Positions 43,452 to 52,263 of a stretch of DNA of 64,000 bases are shown here, in pieces. The DNA is from an uncultured Alistipes sp. GTDB lineage: Bacteria; Bacteroidota; Bacteroidia; Bacteroidales; Rikenellaceae. Numbering within the stretch: the first letter of the stretch is position 1; each line of letters opens with the position of its first letter. The stretch spans positions 1 through 64,000 of the forward strand of contig CASDSD010000050.1 in NCBI GenBank assembly GCA_949283205.1. The letters are read 5' to 3'. Under the pieces are notes generated by a model. The model worked only from the letters and a program-made list of their open reading frames with translations, did no database searches and had not been told where the DNA came from. Position numbers and translations under genes: made by a program.

Positions 43452-44892
43452 TTCGGGGATATGAAATTAAAAACAGCCCAAAGATACAAAATAATGCGTT
43501 ATAGCCCAACAATTCGAACCCGATGCCGTATGCCCATCTCTCGGCGGCCCACCATTGCAGCAGGTAGCTTGCCACGGGGGAGGCTACGGCGATAAGCGGA
43601 ACGAAGCGTTGGCGTATGCGGCGGCGGCATATCAGCCCGAAGACGAAAAGTCCCAATATCGGTCCGTATGTATATCCTGCCACCTTGAAGACGATGTTTA
43701 TGACGCTGCCGTCGCCGAAACGGTCGAAGATGAGGATTACGACCGTCATTACGGCGGCCATGGCCACATGGGTGCGTTTGCGCAGGCGTTCCAGTCTCCG
43801 TTCGTCGCTGTTGCCGGCGTGCATGATATCGAGCGTAAAGGATGTGGTGAGGGCCGTCAGGGCCGACCCCGCAGCCGAATAGGTGCATGATACGAGCCCT
43901 ATGACGAACATTATGCCGGCGATTTTTGGCAGGCCTCCCTGTACGGCCACCAGGGCAAAGGCCTGGTCTCCCTTGGCCGGTTGTGGCAGTCCCTCGCGGG
44001 CGATGTAAAGGTACAGCAGGGCTCCGAGCGCGAGGAAGAGGAGTATTACGACGATCTGGCACAGGGCCGTCAGCACGATGTTTATCTGCGAGTCGCGCAT
44101 GGTGCGGCAGCTCAGGTTGCGCTGCATCATGTCCTGGTCGAGGCCCGTCATGGCCACGAGGCAGAGGGCGCCGCCCGCCACCATCTTCCAGAAGTATCGC
44201 GGCGAGGCGGGGTCGTCGAAGAACCACATGCGCGAATATGGCGATGCGGCGACGGCGTCATACGCCTCGCGGGCCGAAAATCCCATGCGGTCGCATATGC
44301 ACCATATGCAGACGATGATGGCCGCCACGAGGCATATCGACTGCAGCGTGTCCGTAGGGATGAGCGAGCGGACGCCGCCCCGGCGGGTATAGAGCCATAC
44401 GAGCAGCATCGTGAAGATGATGTTGGCGATAAAGGGCAGGTTGAAGTGATCGAATACAAGCAGTTGCAATACAGCGCATACGATGTATATCTTGAGGGCG
44501 GCGCCGATGATCTTGGCGATGAAGAAGCACCAGGCTCCCGTGCGGTGTGTCGTGAGGCCGAAGCGGTCGTTGAGATATTGGTATAGCGAAACCACTCCGT
44601 GGCGGTAGAATACGGGCACCAGAACGAAGGCAACGATCATCTGCCCGATGGTGAAGCCGACGGTCATCTGCATGTATGAGAAGGAGTCGGCGGCGACGGC
44701 TCCGGGCACCGAGATGAACGTTACGCCCGACATCGCGGCGCCGATCATAGCCAGTGTGGCCATATACCATGAGGTACGGCGGTTGCCTATGAAGAACCCT
44801 GCATTGTCGGCATGTCGTCCCGAGACGTAGGCCAGTGCGAACAGTACGGCCAGGTAGGCGAAAAGTGTCACTAAAACCGATATCGGCGACAT
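43435..44892 (-). CDS. Sodium:solute symporter
   Basis: A 485-residue SSS-family symporter with about 13 membrane segments, which couples uptake of a small solute to sodium. The protein begins MSPISVLVTLFAYLAVLF; the start at 44892 is chosen because the earlier ATG at 44934 lies upstream of the promoter -7 box. Seen: GRHADNAGFFIGNRRTSWYMATLAMIGAAMSGVTFISVPG (TM1, sodium site region) and a later GLDQDMMQRNLSCRT motif typical of the family. The substrate cannot be deduced; related members carry sialic acids, sugars or amino acids. It precedes the golvesin amidase gene, which has its own promoter within its 3' end. Confidence 0.93.
   Translation of the reverse strand: MSPISVLVTLFAYLAVLFALAYVSGRHADNAGFFIGNRRTSWYMATLAMIGAAMSGVTFISVPGAVAADSFSYMQMTVGFTIGQMIVAFVLVPVFYRHGVVSLYQYLNDRFGLTTHRTGAWCFFIAKIIGAALKIYIVCAVLQLLVFDHFNLPFIANIIFTMLLVWLYTRRGGVRSLIPTDTLQSICLVAAIIVCIWCICDRMGFSAREAYDAVAASPYSRMWFFDDPASPRYFWKMVAGGALCLVAMTGLDQDMMQRNLSCRTMRDSQINIVLTALCQIVVILLFLALGALLYLYIAREGLPQPAKGDQAFALVAVQGGLPKIAGIMFVIGLVSCTYSAAGSALTALTTSFTLDIMHAGNSDERRLERLRKRTHVAMAAVMTVVILIFDRFGDGSVINIVFKVAGYTYGPILGLFVFGLICRRRIRQRFVPLIAVASPVASYLLQWWAAERWAYGIGFELLGYNALFCIFGLFLISYPRNETAS
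43479..43486 (-). promoter_or_regulatory. Promoter -7 box of the golvesin-domain gene
   Basis: Minus-strand TATCTTTG inside the 3' end of the symporter gene, 28 bases before the start codon of the amidase gene. Confidence 0.65.
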
Positions 44893-44914
44893 ATTGTGCG
44901 GATCATTTACCGCG

Positions 44915-44922
44915 CAAAGATA
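44915..44922 (-). promoter_or_regulatory. Promoter -7 box of the symporter gene
   Basis: Minus-strand TATCTTTG, 23 bases before the ATG at 44892, and downstream of the longer frame's first ATG, which it therefore rules out. Confidence 0.75.
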
Positions 44923-44963
44923 ACAATTCGCCACAAAAAAATTGTAGTGTCGAATAAGTTTAA

Positions 44964-44971
44964 TATCTTTG
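44964..44971 (+). promoter_or_regulatory. Promoter -7 box of the carboxyltransferase gene
   Basis: TATCTTTG with TTG at 44942-44944 nineteen bases upstream; the ATG at 45034 gives a leader of about 60 bases. Confidence 0.8.
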
Positions 44972-45033
44972 CGTTTGGTTTGCGAATCGTAGCAACAAAA
45001 TCAGGGATTATTCGTTTATTAAATATATTTACT

Positions 45034-46950
45034 ATGGCTAAATCATTGAAGATACGAGATTTGACTTTGCGTGACGGACAGCAGTCATCATTCGCTACAC
45101 GTATGACGCAGGAGCAGATAAACCGTTGTCTGCCCTATTACAAGGATGCCGGTTTCTATGCCATGGAGGTATGGGGCGGCGCGGTCCCCGACTCGGTGAT
45201 GCGTTACCTCGACGAGAATCCGTGGACACGTCTCGAGACAATTTACAAGGCTGTGGGTGATGTATCGAAACTGACGGCCCTCTCGCGCGGCCGTAACCTG
45301 TTCGGCTATGCTCCCTATACCGATGAGATCATCGACGGTTTCTGCCGCAACGCCATAGAGAGCGGACTCGGAATAATGCGTATATTCGACGCGCTGAACG
45401 ACGTGAACAACGTCAAGTCGACGGTCAAGTATGTAAAGCAGTACGGCGGTATCGCCGACTGCGCCGTTTGCTATACGGTGGATCCGAAATATCCGCAGCC
45501 CTCGTTCTTCGAGCGCCTGTTCGGCAAGCGCGCCCCGAAACCCGTCTTCACGGACGAGTACTTCCTCGACAAGGCCAAGCAGATGGCTGCCCTGGGTGCC
45601 GACATGATCACCATAAAGGACATGTCGGGCCTGATTCCACCCCGCCGCATCAGCCGTCTGGTAAAGATGTTCAAGCAGAACATCAATCTCCCCATTGACT
45701 TCCATACACACTGTACGCCCGGTTACGGTCTGGCATCGGTATTTGCTGCCATAGCCGCCGGCGCCGATATCGTCGATACCAACTGCTGGTGGTTCAGCGA
45801 GGGTACGGGTGCCCCCGCCCTGGAGTTCATATATATCTTCTGCAAGAAGATGGGCATAGACATCGGCGTCAACATGGATGCCGTGTCGAAGATCAACGAA
45901 CAGCTCAAGGGCATACGCAAGGAGCTGGAGATGTCGGTATTCGGTGCCGAGAAGCCCGCTCCCAAGGCATTCGATCCCATGAAGGATACCCTCCCCGCCG
46001 AGGTCGACGCGCTGTTCGACAAGGCCGTGAAGGCTGCCCAGAGCGAGAACTTCGACGAACTGCTCGCCGCAAGCCAGAAGATCGAGGCGTATTTCGGATT
46101 CCCCGCACCCAACGAACTCGTGCAGAAGGCCGAAATCCCGGGCGGTATGTATTCGAACATGGTGGCACAGCTCAAGCAGCTCAAGGCCGAGGACATTCTG
46201 CCCCGCGCCATGGAGCTGATCCCCTCGGTGCGTCTTGCCGCAGGTCTGCCGCCTTTGGTTACGCCCACGTCGCAGATCGTAGGCGCACAGGCCGTGAACT
46301 GTGCGTTGGACGAGAAGGCGGGACGTCCTATGTATACGAACAAGAGTTCGCAGTTCGTGGGTCTTGTCAAGGGCGAGTACGGACATACGCCCGTTCCGGT
46401 AGATCCCGAATTCCGTTTCAAGATATGCGGTGTCCGTGAGGAGACCCCATACGACACCTCGAAGTACAAGATGCAGCCCAACCCGGAGCTTCCCGAGGCG
46501 GGAGGCGTCAAGCTGGCCGCAAACGAGAAAGAGGTGCTGCTGCTGGAGCTCTTCCCGCTCGTGGCAAAGAATTTCCTGACGAAGGAGAAGGTAGCCGCAT
46601 ACGAGGCTGCACAGGCCGCTGCCGCTGCCAAAGCCGCCGCCAAGGAGGCCGCCAAGGAGAGTGGCGCCCCCGCAGCCGAGGAGGAGCCCGAAGAGGAGAA
46701 GGTGGTGCCGGAGTATGTCATGCCTACCGACGTCAAGGGTAATGCTGTTGTGGCTCCCCTGCCGGGTCGTGTGATCGGTATCAAGGTTAAGGTCGGTGAC
46801 AAGGTGAAGATTGGCCAGCCGGTGGTTATCCTCGATGCCATGAAGATGGAGAACTCGATCACATCGGACTATGCCGGTGTCGTTACCCGTATCTTCGTCG
46901 AGAAGGAGCAGGCGGTGCCTGCCAACGCTCCCATGGTCGAGATCGGATAA
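45034..46950 (+). CDS. Biotin-dependent carboxyltransferase (OadA/PycB type)
   Basis: A 638-residue protein that carries both a carboxyltransferase domain and a biotinyl domain, as in the alpha subunit of oxaloacetate decarboxylase or the B subunit of pyruvate carboxylase. The N-terminal TIM-barrel starts with RDLTLRDGQQSSFATRM and contains the metal-binding IDFHTHCTPGYGLAS. A PYC_OADA conserved domain follows, then a flexible A/K/E-rich linker (about 540-575) and the biotinyl domain with DAMKMENSI, in which the lysine (about 604) is biotinylated. No genes for the beta/gamma sodium-pump subunits or for a biotin carboxylase are next to it, so which complex it joins cannot be decided here. It should interconvert pyruvate and oxaloacetate. 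A strong terminator follows. Confidence 0.93.
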   Translation: MAKSLKIRDLTLRDGQQSSFATRMTQEQINRCLPYYKDAGFYAMEVWGGAVPDSVMRYLDENPWTRLETIYKAVGDVSKLTALSRGRNLFGYAPYTDEIIDGFCRNAIESGLGIMRIFDALNDVNNVKSTVKYVKQYGGIADCAVCYTVDPKYPQPSFFERLFGKRAPKPVFTDEYFLDKAKQMAALGADMITIKDMSGLIPPRRISRLVKMFKQNINLPIDFHTHCTPGYGLASVFAAIAAGADIVDTNCWWFSEGTGAPALEFIYIFCKKMGIDIGVNMDAVSKINEQLKGIRKELEMSVFGAEKPAPKAFDPMKDTLPAEVDALFDKAVKAAQSENFDELLAASQKIEAYFGFPAPNELVQKAEIPGGMYSNMVAQLKQLKAEDILPRAMELIPSVRLAAGLPPLVTPTSQIVGAQAVNCALDEKAGRPMYTNKSSQFVGLVKGEYGHTPVPVDPEFRFKICGVREETPYDTSKYKMQPNPELPEAGGVKLAANEKEVLLLELFPLVAKNFLTKEKVAAYEAAQAAAAAKAAAKEAAKESGAPAAEEEPEEEKVVPEYVMPTDVKGNAVVAPLPGRVIGIKVKVGDKVKIGQPVVILDAMKMENSITSDYAGVVTRIFVEKEQAVPANAPMVEIG

Positions 46951-46970
46951 AGGATATCCCGAACATAATG

Positions 46971-47006
46971 CGCCCCGCAATCCGACGAGATTGCGGGGCG
47001 TTTTCG
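46971..47006 (+). terminator. Terminator of the carboxyltransferase gene
   Basis: A 12-base perfect stem (46971-46982 with 46989-47000) and 6-base loop are followed by TTTT. Confidence 0.9.
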
Positions 47007-47033
47007 TCTTGCGGGGGTGCGGCCGGCAGGAGG

Positions 47034-48905
47034 TTATTTCATTATGCGCAGGGTTATGTTCGACGGACGGTTGGCATCGTGATATATCTTCACCTCGCAC
47101 GGTACGAAATCCTCCTTTGTGCATGTATAGGTGTCGATCATCTGTTGCGGGTTGCGGTCGAAGAGCGGGAACCACGTACTCTGTATCTGAACCTTTATGC
47201 GGTGCCCGGCCAGGAAGGTGTGGGCGATGTCGGGCATCGTGAGGGTTATGCGCTCCACCCGGCCCGGCGTAAAGGCTTCGGGCGTCGAGAAGCCGTTGCG
47301 GTAGCGTCCCCGCATGATGTCGCCGCGTATGAGCATCTCGTATTCACCGTCGGGCCCGACATCTATGACCTTGACTATGAAGTCGGCGTCGGAGGTCGAT
47401 ATGGCTGCGTATATCGTGGCCTCGATGGCGCCGGCGGCCGTAATGTCGTTCTCGAGGCGCGGCGAGAGGAATGTCAGCACGTCGTGGCGCCTGTCGACGA
47501 ACTCCTGCCCTGCCGTCATATACTCCTTGCGGCGCGGCCACGCCATGTCGGGATAATACGGGACGGGGTCGTGCGGGTCGGAGGTGTAGAAACTGTATGA
47601 CTCCGATATGTCGGACGGAGAGGCTGTCATGGAGCCGTTTTCGGCGAGATGCAACGTAAGGGTGTCGTTTTCAGCTTCGGGATCCCACCCTTCCATTTCG
47701 CGCCAGCAGTTCTCTCCCGAGAAGAATATGAGGGCTCCGGTCGATGAGGCGCCGCCGTGTCCGGCATCGCGCAGATGGAGGTCGAAGAAGGGAAACTCCA
47801 CCTCGTCGCGATAGAACTTCGACATGGACTCTTCTGTGAACTGTATGTGGCCTATCGTGTTTGCGTTGTCCCCTCCGCGCCATGCGCCGTGTGTCCAAGG
47901 GCCCATGACGATGCGGCATTCGGCTTCGGGCGAGTTCTGCCGCAGGGCGCGGTATATGTTCCATGTGCCGTACAGGTCCTCGGCATCGAACAGGCCGCCG
48001 ACCATGAGTATCGCGGAGCGTATGCCGTGCGTGGCATTCAGGGCGCTGCGCTGCTGCCACCATTCGTCGTAATCGGGGTGTGCGGCCATCTCCTCCCAAA
48101 AGGGAATTTGGCCGTCGAGCGCACGCGTTATATCCGCGACGGTATTGTTCATGAGATATTCCACGGGGTTGCCCTCGACGGGGGTGTTGAAGGCTTCGGG
48201 TCTGTCGGAGGGCTTTGTTCTGCCTGCGGTCCCGAAGTTGGGCAGGAACCCTACGGCATCGCTCAGGGCGAATGCTCCGTTATGGTGGAAGTCATCCCCC
48301 AGGAACCAGTCGCAGACGGGTGCCTGCGGCGATACGGCCCGTATGGCCGGGTGTCCGCTTGCGGCGGCCATCAGGGCGTAGAACCCCGAATATGAGTTGC
48401 CGAAGACCCCGACGCGGCCGTTGTGGCGGCGCACCTTGCGCAGGAGCCACTCGACGGTGTCGTAGGCATCGGTCGCCTCGTCGATGCCCCCGGAAGTCTT
48501 GTCTGCGGTAAGCGGGCGTACGTTTACGAATGTCCCTTCGCTGCGCCATCGGCCGCGCACATCCTGGAAAACAATGATGTAGTCGGCGCGGAGGTAGTTT
48601 TCGAATATGGGCTGTTCCCAGAACGAGGCGCTGCGACGCCCGTATGGGGCGCATCCGTACGGGGTGCGTGTCATAAGTATCGGGTGGTCGCCGCCGCGGC
48701 TTTTGGGGGTGAACACGGCCGTGTAGAGGCGCACGCCGTCACGCATGGGGATCATGTATTCCGCCTTGGTGTAATTTGCCTTGAACCATGCGGCGTCGAT
48801 GGGCGGCAGTTGCTCTTGCTGCGGGGTGTCTGGCTGCTGCGGCCCCTGTGCGTGCAGCGTGAGGGCGAGCATGGATAATATTATCGTGTAGAGGGTATGT
48901 CTCAT
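47034..48905 (-). CDS. Exported CocE/NonD family hydrolase
   Basis: A 623-residue alpha/beta-hydrolase of the X-Pro dipeptidyl-peptidase S15/CocE family. A signal peptide (residues 1-19, ending LHAQ) precedes the catalytic domain: YMIPMRDGVRLYTAVFTPKSRGGDHPILM at the start and the nucleophile elbow GNSYSGFYALMAAASGHPAI. The C-terminal jelly-roll (PepX_C) domain is present (VDRRHDVLTFLSPRLENDI through HRIKVQIQSTWFPLFDRN). Members hydrolyse esters, beta-lactams, glutaryl-amides or X-Pro peptides; the substrate here is unknown. It has its own promoter box and the gene is single on the minus strand. Confidence 0.94.
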   Translation of the reverse strand: MRHTLYTIILSMLALTLHAQGPQQPDTPQQEQLPPIDAAWFKANYTKAEYMIPMRDGVRLYTAVFTPKSRGGDHPILMTRTPYGCAPYGRRSASFWEQPIFENYLRADYIIVFQDVRGRWRSEGTFVNVRPLTADKTSGGIDEATDAYDTVEWLLRKVRRHNGRVGVFGNSYSGFYALMAAASGHPAIRAVSPQAPVCDWFLGDDFHHNGAFALSDAVGFLPNFGTAGRTKPSDRPEAFNTPVEGNPVEYLMNNTVADITRALDGQIPFWEEMAAHPDYDEWWQQRSALNATHGIRSAILMVGGLFDAEDLYGTWNIYRALRQNSPEAECRIVMGPWTHGAWRGGDNANTIGHIQFTEESMSKFYRDEVEFPFFDLHLRDAGHGGASSTGALIFFSGENCWREMEGWDPEAENDTLTLHLAENGSMTASPSDISESYSFYTSDPHDPVPYYPDMAWPRRKEYMTAGQEFVDRRHDVLTFLSPRLENDITAAGAIEATIYAAISTSDADFIVKVIDVGPDGEYEMLIRGDIMRGRYRNGFSTPEAFTPGRVERITLTMPDIAHTFLAGHRIKVQIQSTWFPLFDRNPQQMIDTYTCTKEDFVPCEVKIYHDANRPSNITLRIMK

Positions 48906-48927
48906 CGGGCAGGAGATTTGTTTCCTG

Positions 48928-48935
48928 CAAAATTA
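48928..48935 (-). promoter_or_regulatory. Promoter -7 box of the CocE-type gene
   Basis: Minus-strand TAATTTTG, 23 bases before the start codon at 48905. Confidence 0.65.
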
Positions 48936-48968
48936 ATATATTTTGGCCGTATTGCAAGCCGTTCCGGA

Positions 48969-49628
48969 TCATTCCTGGTCGTCGTTGCGCTTCCGGTACA
49001 TGTCGGTTATGTAGAGCGTGAAGATGGGGAAGAACATCATGCCCAGGCATGGCAGCATCACGGCCAGGACCTTGCCTATGGCCGTTACGGGGAATATGGC
49101 AGCGCCGACGGTGGTGACGTTCATCCATGCCCACCAGAGGGCGTTGCCGAAGCCGTGGAGCGTGCTGTTCGTGGTCACCTCGTAGTCGTAGAATATGAGG
49201 GCCGCCAGGTATGTGAAGCAGACCACGGTAAATACGTACGCTGCCAGCAGGCGTCTCACGCCGCGGCCTATGAGCCATCGTATGACCACGCCCATTGCCA
49301 CGAACGACCGTATGAGGGGCAGTGCGGCTACGGCGACCTCGGCGCTGCGGTAGATGTCTGCGCCGCACCATTGCAGGATGTTGAGATACGGTATCGAAAG
49401 CAGCAGAAAGAGCACTTTGGGGGCAAAGCGGCGGTGGGCGCCGTAGTCGGCAGCGATCTCGCCTGCGAAGTCGGCCATGAAGACCGTACAGGCGATCAGC
49501 TGCAGATCCATGTACCATGAAGAATAGACGCGATGGTTACCCGTGAGGACCTCTACGGAGATGCCTGTAATGAGGGCTATTCCTGCTATCAGGCTGGCTA
49601 TGCGCAATATGGAGTAGAGGCGTGGCAT
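48969..49628 (-). CDS. Voltage-gated-type ion channel with atypical filter
   Basis: A 219-residue membrane protein resembling the six-helix cation channel superfamily. Hydrophobic segments include ILRIASLIAGIALITGISVEVL, LQLIACTVFMADFAGEI, VLFLLLSIPYLNIL, ALPLIRSFVAMGVVIRWLIG, LLAAYVFTVVCFTYLAALIFY, and a pore region FGNALWWAWMNVTTVGAAIFPVTAIGKVLAVMLPCLGMMFFPIFTLYI. The pore helix and following TM match a potassium channel, but the filter is TTVGAAIFP instead of TVGYGD. The start at 49628 is chosen because the longer frame runs antisense through the tRNA promoter. Ion selectivity is unknown. Confidence 0.75.
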   Translation of the reverse strand: MPRLYSILRIASLIAGIALITGISVEVLTGNHRVYSSWYMDLQLIACTVFMADFAGEIAADYGAHRRFAPKVLFLLLSIPYLNILQWCGADIYRSAEVAVAALPLIRSFVAMGVVIRWLIGRGVRRLLAAYVFTVVCFTYLAALIFYDYEVTTNSTLHGFGNALWWAWMNVTTVGAAIFPVTAIGKVLAVMLPCLGMMFFPIFTLYITDMYRKRNDDQE

Positions 49629-49732
49629 CGTGCGAGCGGTTTGGCTCGGATGGAGGCAAATGGCGTGCCGATAAAATTGCGCGGAGATGAATATTTTTTC
49701 GGAAATGTTTTGCAAGAACAAAAAAATTGGCT

Positions 49733-49740
49733 TATCTTTG
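49733..49740 (+). promoter_or_regulatory. Promoter -7 box of the tRNA-Met/tRNA-Pro pair
   Basis: TATCTTTG with TTTG at 49709-49712 twenty bases upstream, 17 bases before the first tRNA. Confidence 0.85.
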
Positions 49741-49757
49741 CACCGCATTTGAAAGAT

Positions 49758-49831
49758 GGCGAGATAGCTCAGCTGGTTAGAGCGCATGATTCATAATCAT
49801 GAGGTCGAGAGTTCAAGTCTCTCTCTCGCTA
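49758..49831 (+). tRNA. tRNA-Met type (anticodon CAT)
   Basis: A 74-base cloverleaf. Acceptor GGCGAGA/TCTCGCT (with a terminal G-T), D arm GCTC/GAGC, anticodon stem CATGA/TCATG with loop TTCATAA and anticodon CAT, T arm GAGAG-TTCAAGT-CTCTC. CCA is not encoded. A CAT anticodon could be elongator Met or lysidine-modified Ile; the first base pair shows it is not a standard initiator. Confidence 0.93.
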
Positions 49832-49872
49832 CACGCGGAGATCACCCCGAATAAAGGTCTCGGCGTCAAACT

Positions 49873-49947
49873 CGGGATGTAGCTCAGCCCGGTTAGAGTA
49901 CACGTCTGGGGGGCGTGTTGTCGCTGGTTCGAATCCAGTCATCCCGA
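49873..49947 (+). tRNA. tRNA-Pro (anticodon GGG)
   Basis: A 75-base cloverleaf. Acceptor CGGGATG/CATCCCG, anticodon stem CACGT/GCGTG enclosing loop CTGGGGG with anticodon GGG, T arm GCTGG-TTCGAAT-CCAGT. CCA is not encoded. It lies 41 bases after tRNA-Met and shares its promoter. Confidence 0.95.
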
Positions 49948-49953
49948 CTGCAT

Positions 49954-49989
49954 AAAAGGCTTGACAATCATTGATTGCCGAGCCTTTTT
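49954..49989 (+). terminator. Terminator of the tRNA pair
   Basis: A hairpin whose outer stem AAAGGCT/AGCCTTT and inner stem CAATC/GATTG are separated by a small internal mismatch, followed by TTTTT. Confidence 0.8.
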
Positions 49990-50053
49990 CCGTTTTCCCC
50001 ATGTTGCATTGTGGCCGTTCGGCGGCTATGTCATTATGAATACGATTGGTGTG

Positions 50054-51142
50054 ATGAAAGTTTTTACGGCGATATTGTCAGCCGTGTTGCTCTGCGGTTG
50101 TGTGCCTCCTGTGGAGATAGTGTGGGATGCCGCTACCCTGCACCGGGTGATGACGGGTGTTTATGGGCGTGCGAAGCTCCTCTCGGACGGAAGGCTGCTC
50201 CTGGTTTACAGCGACGGCCCCGCCGTATGTCTCCGCACGAGCCGCGACGGCGGCGACACATGGAGCGATGCGGTCGAAGTCGCTCGCGACGGGCGTTACA
50301 ACTATACCAACTCGGAGCTTCTGGAGCTGCGCAGCGGCCGTCTCATATACCTGTGGAATGCGCGTCCGCGACGTGCCGGAGAGTGCGAGTACAAGATCAT
50401 GGCCGCCCTGTCGGATGACGGAGGGGCATCATGGCGTGTGCAGGACGTATATCGTGCGGGTACCGACCCCCGGGAGGGATGCTGGGAGCCCGTGGCGCTG
50501 GAGCTCCCCGATGGCGGCGTGGAGTTGTACTTTGCGGACGAGTCTCCGTACGACAGTACCGATGAGCAGCAGATAAGCATGATGCGCTCGGCCGATGGCG
50601 GCGAGACCTGGGGCGCGGTGCAATGCGTCTCTTTCCGCCGCGGCGCGCGCGACGGCATGCCCGTACCGGTATATCTTCCGCATAGCGGCGAGACGGTTGT
50701 CGCCATCGAGGACAACGGCATTGCCGGGAGGTTCAAACCCGTAACCGTACGTGCTGCGGGAGGTTGGCCCGAGGGTGGAGTGACGGGCTCTTCGCCCTGC
50801 CGTCGGCATGCTCTGGCGGCGGATGAGCGGCTGCACGATACGGTTTATGCCGGGGCTCCATATCTGCTGTGGCTGCACGACGGGCGTACCCTGCTCTCGG
50901 TGCAGTCGACGCAGGGGCGGCATGGCACGAACGAACGATATGCCAACATGCAGGTCTATGCGGGTGACCGCAATGCCGAAAACTTCTCGCACCGCACAAC
51001 TCCCTTTCCCGATCTTCCGCAGGAGGGTCATGCCCTGTGGAATTCGCTGTGCCAGATCGACGGGAATACGGTCATGGCCGTCATGTCGGTCGGCGGGGTC
51101 GAACAGGGCGGTATCTGGACGGTCAAGGGCCGCCTGAAGTAG
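50054..51142 (+). CDS. Sialidase-superfamily (BNR/Asp-box) lipoprotein
   Basis: A 362-residue exported lipoprotein of the six-bladed sialidase/neuraminidase superfamily. The N-terminus MKVFTAILSAVLLCGC carries a lipobox. Three Asp-box repeats are visible: SRDGGDTW, SDDGGASW and SADGGETW, each on a beta-hairpin of a blade. Other blades show LLSDGRLLLVYSDGPAVCLRT and VALELPDGGVELYFADESPYD. Family members act on glycans (sialic acid or other sugars) at the cell surface, but the arginine triad of true sialidases was not identified. An in-frame ATG at 50036 is an alternative start. It stands alone between tRNA-Pro and an opposing CPBP gene. Confidence 0.85.
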   Translation: MKVFTAILSAVLLCGCVPPVEIVWDAATLHRVMTGVYGRAKLLSDGRLLLVYSDGPAVCLRTSRDGGDTWSDAVEVARDGRYNYTNSELLELRSGRLIYLWNARPRRAGECEYKIMAALSDDGGASWRVQDVYRAGTDPREGCWEPVALELPDGGVELYFADESPYDSTDEQQISMMRSADGGETWGAVQCVSFRRGARDGMPVPVYLPHSGETVVAIEDNGIAGRFKPVTVRAAGGWPEGGVTGSSPCRRHALAADERLHDTVYAGAPYLLWLHDGRTLLSVQSTQGRHGTNERYANMQVYAGDRNAENFSHRTTPFPDLPQEGHALWNSLCQIDGNTVMAVMSVGGVEQGGIWTVKGRLK

Positions 51143-51265
51143 AGATGCGGGCTTACGCGGCATTCTTCTGCATTCCCATATATGTGTTTTGCATGTGGTC
51201 CGGCCATGCGGTGGCCGGTTCGGATGACGCGCCAGGTCTGGCCTGGCTGCAACGGGTGCGCATTG

Positions 51266-52201
51266 TTATTTCCGGTTGCGTTGCAATGCGTATCTGCGCT
51301 GTATGCGGTGGAACGGCATCCAGCGTCCCGTACGGTGAAGGTCGTATATGAGATATGCCGACAGCAGCGAGCAGAGTACGACTACCGTAAGCGATGCTTC
51401 GGGTCCGAATGCTCCTCCCGTAAGCAGTTCCGGTCCCGACGTTTCGGCATGGAAGAGCGAGATCCTCTTGATTGATCCCGATACGGGCAGCCCCCATATC
51501 CTTCCCTCGGTGAAGTTCCAGGCCCAATGTATCCCTATCGGCACCCACAGATTGCCGCTGTGCGCATATACGGCGCCGAACAGTATGCCGGCCTCTATGG
51601 CGATGGCGACGCTTGTCCACAGCGAGGCGTTGGGGTTGAGTATGTGTGCCCCGCCGAAGAGCAGGGCCGAGACTGTCATTGCCGCAGCCGTTCCCAGCGA
51701 CCGTTCGGTTATACGGTATATTGCGCCGCGGAAGAGGCACTCTTCGGCAGCGGCCGTGAGCAGGCAGTAGAGAAATATCCACAGCAGGTCGGCGGAAAGC
51801 GTGAAATCCGTAATACGGTACCCTCCGCAGAGATACATTACCGCGACGGCGACGGTTATGAGCATGAATCCCGTGGCCAACCCTGTGGCCGTGGCCGGCA
51901 GCGCCGTGTGTCGCGACAATTCGGTTATGGGACGGCGTTCCATGATGCGGCACAGCGCGGCATAGAGCGCTATTATGAGCACTCCGGCAATGAAATACGT
52001 CACGCCCGCAAGTACGATGTTGTCTCCCGATACGAGTCGCGCGCCGCGCGCCAGCACGGACCGGAAGGCCATGATGAAGAGGACGAGTACGGCTATGCGC
52101 AGCAATGCCCGGCGAGATATGCGGCGTATGGCAGGCGCCACCGTGGCGCCCCATTTGCCCCGGAGCGATCGCAATTTCATTATGAGCAATATCCACAGCA
52201 T
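51266..52201 (-). CDS. CPBP family intramembrane glutamic endopeptidase
   Basis: A 311-residue membrane protein with about eight hydrophobic segments. The CPBP/Abi (CAAX protease) motifs are intact: AAEECLFRGAIYRI (EExxxR), SALLFGGAHILNPN (FxxxH) and IGIHWAWNF (HxxxN). These enzymes act inside the membrane; in bacteria they are linked to bacteriocin self-immunity and protein processing. The target is unknown. An alternative start is the ATG at 52180 (MKLRSLRG). It lies 62 bases from the two-receiver/ATP-grasp gene upstream on the same strand. Confidence 0.92.
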   Translation of the reverse strand: MLWILLIMKLRSLRGKWGATVAPAIRRISRRALLRIAVLVLFIMAFRSVLARGARLVSGDNIVLAGVTYFIAGVLIIALYAALCRIMERRPITELSRHTALPATATGLATGFMLITVAVAVMYLCGGYRITDFTLSADLLWIFLYCLLTAAAEECLFRGAIYRITERSLGTAAAMTVSALLFGGAHILNPNASLWTSVAIAIEAGILFGAVYAHSGNLWVPIGIHWAWNFTEGRIWGLPVSGSIKRISLFHAETSGPELLTGGAFGPEASLTVVVLCSLLSAYLIYDLHRTGRWMPFHRIQRRYALQRNRK

Positions 52202-52263
52202 CGCTGTTGTTCCTTATGGCGGCACGTCCGACTTGCTTGCGCGGGCCCTCTTCCCGCGGCAGG

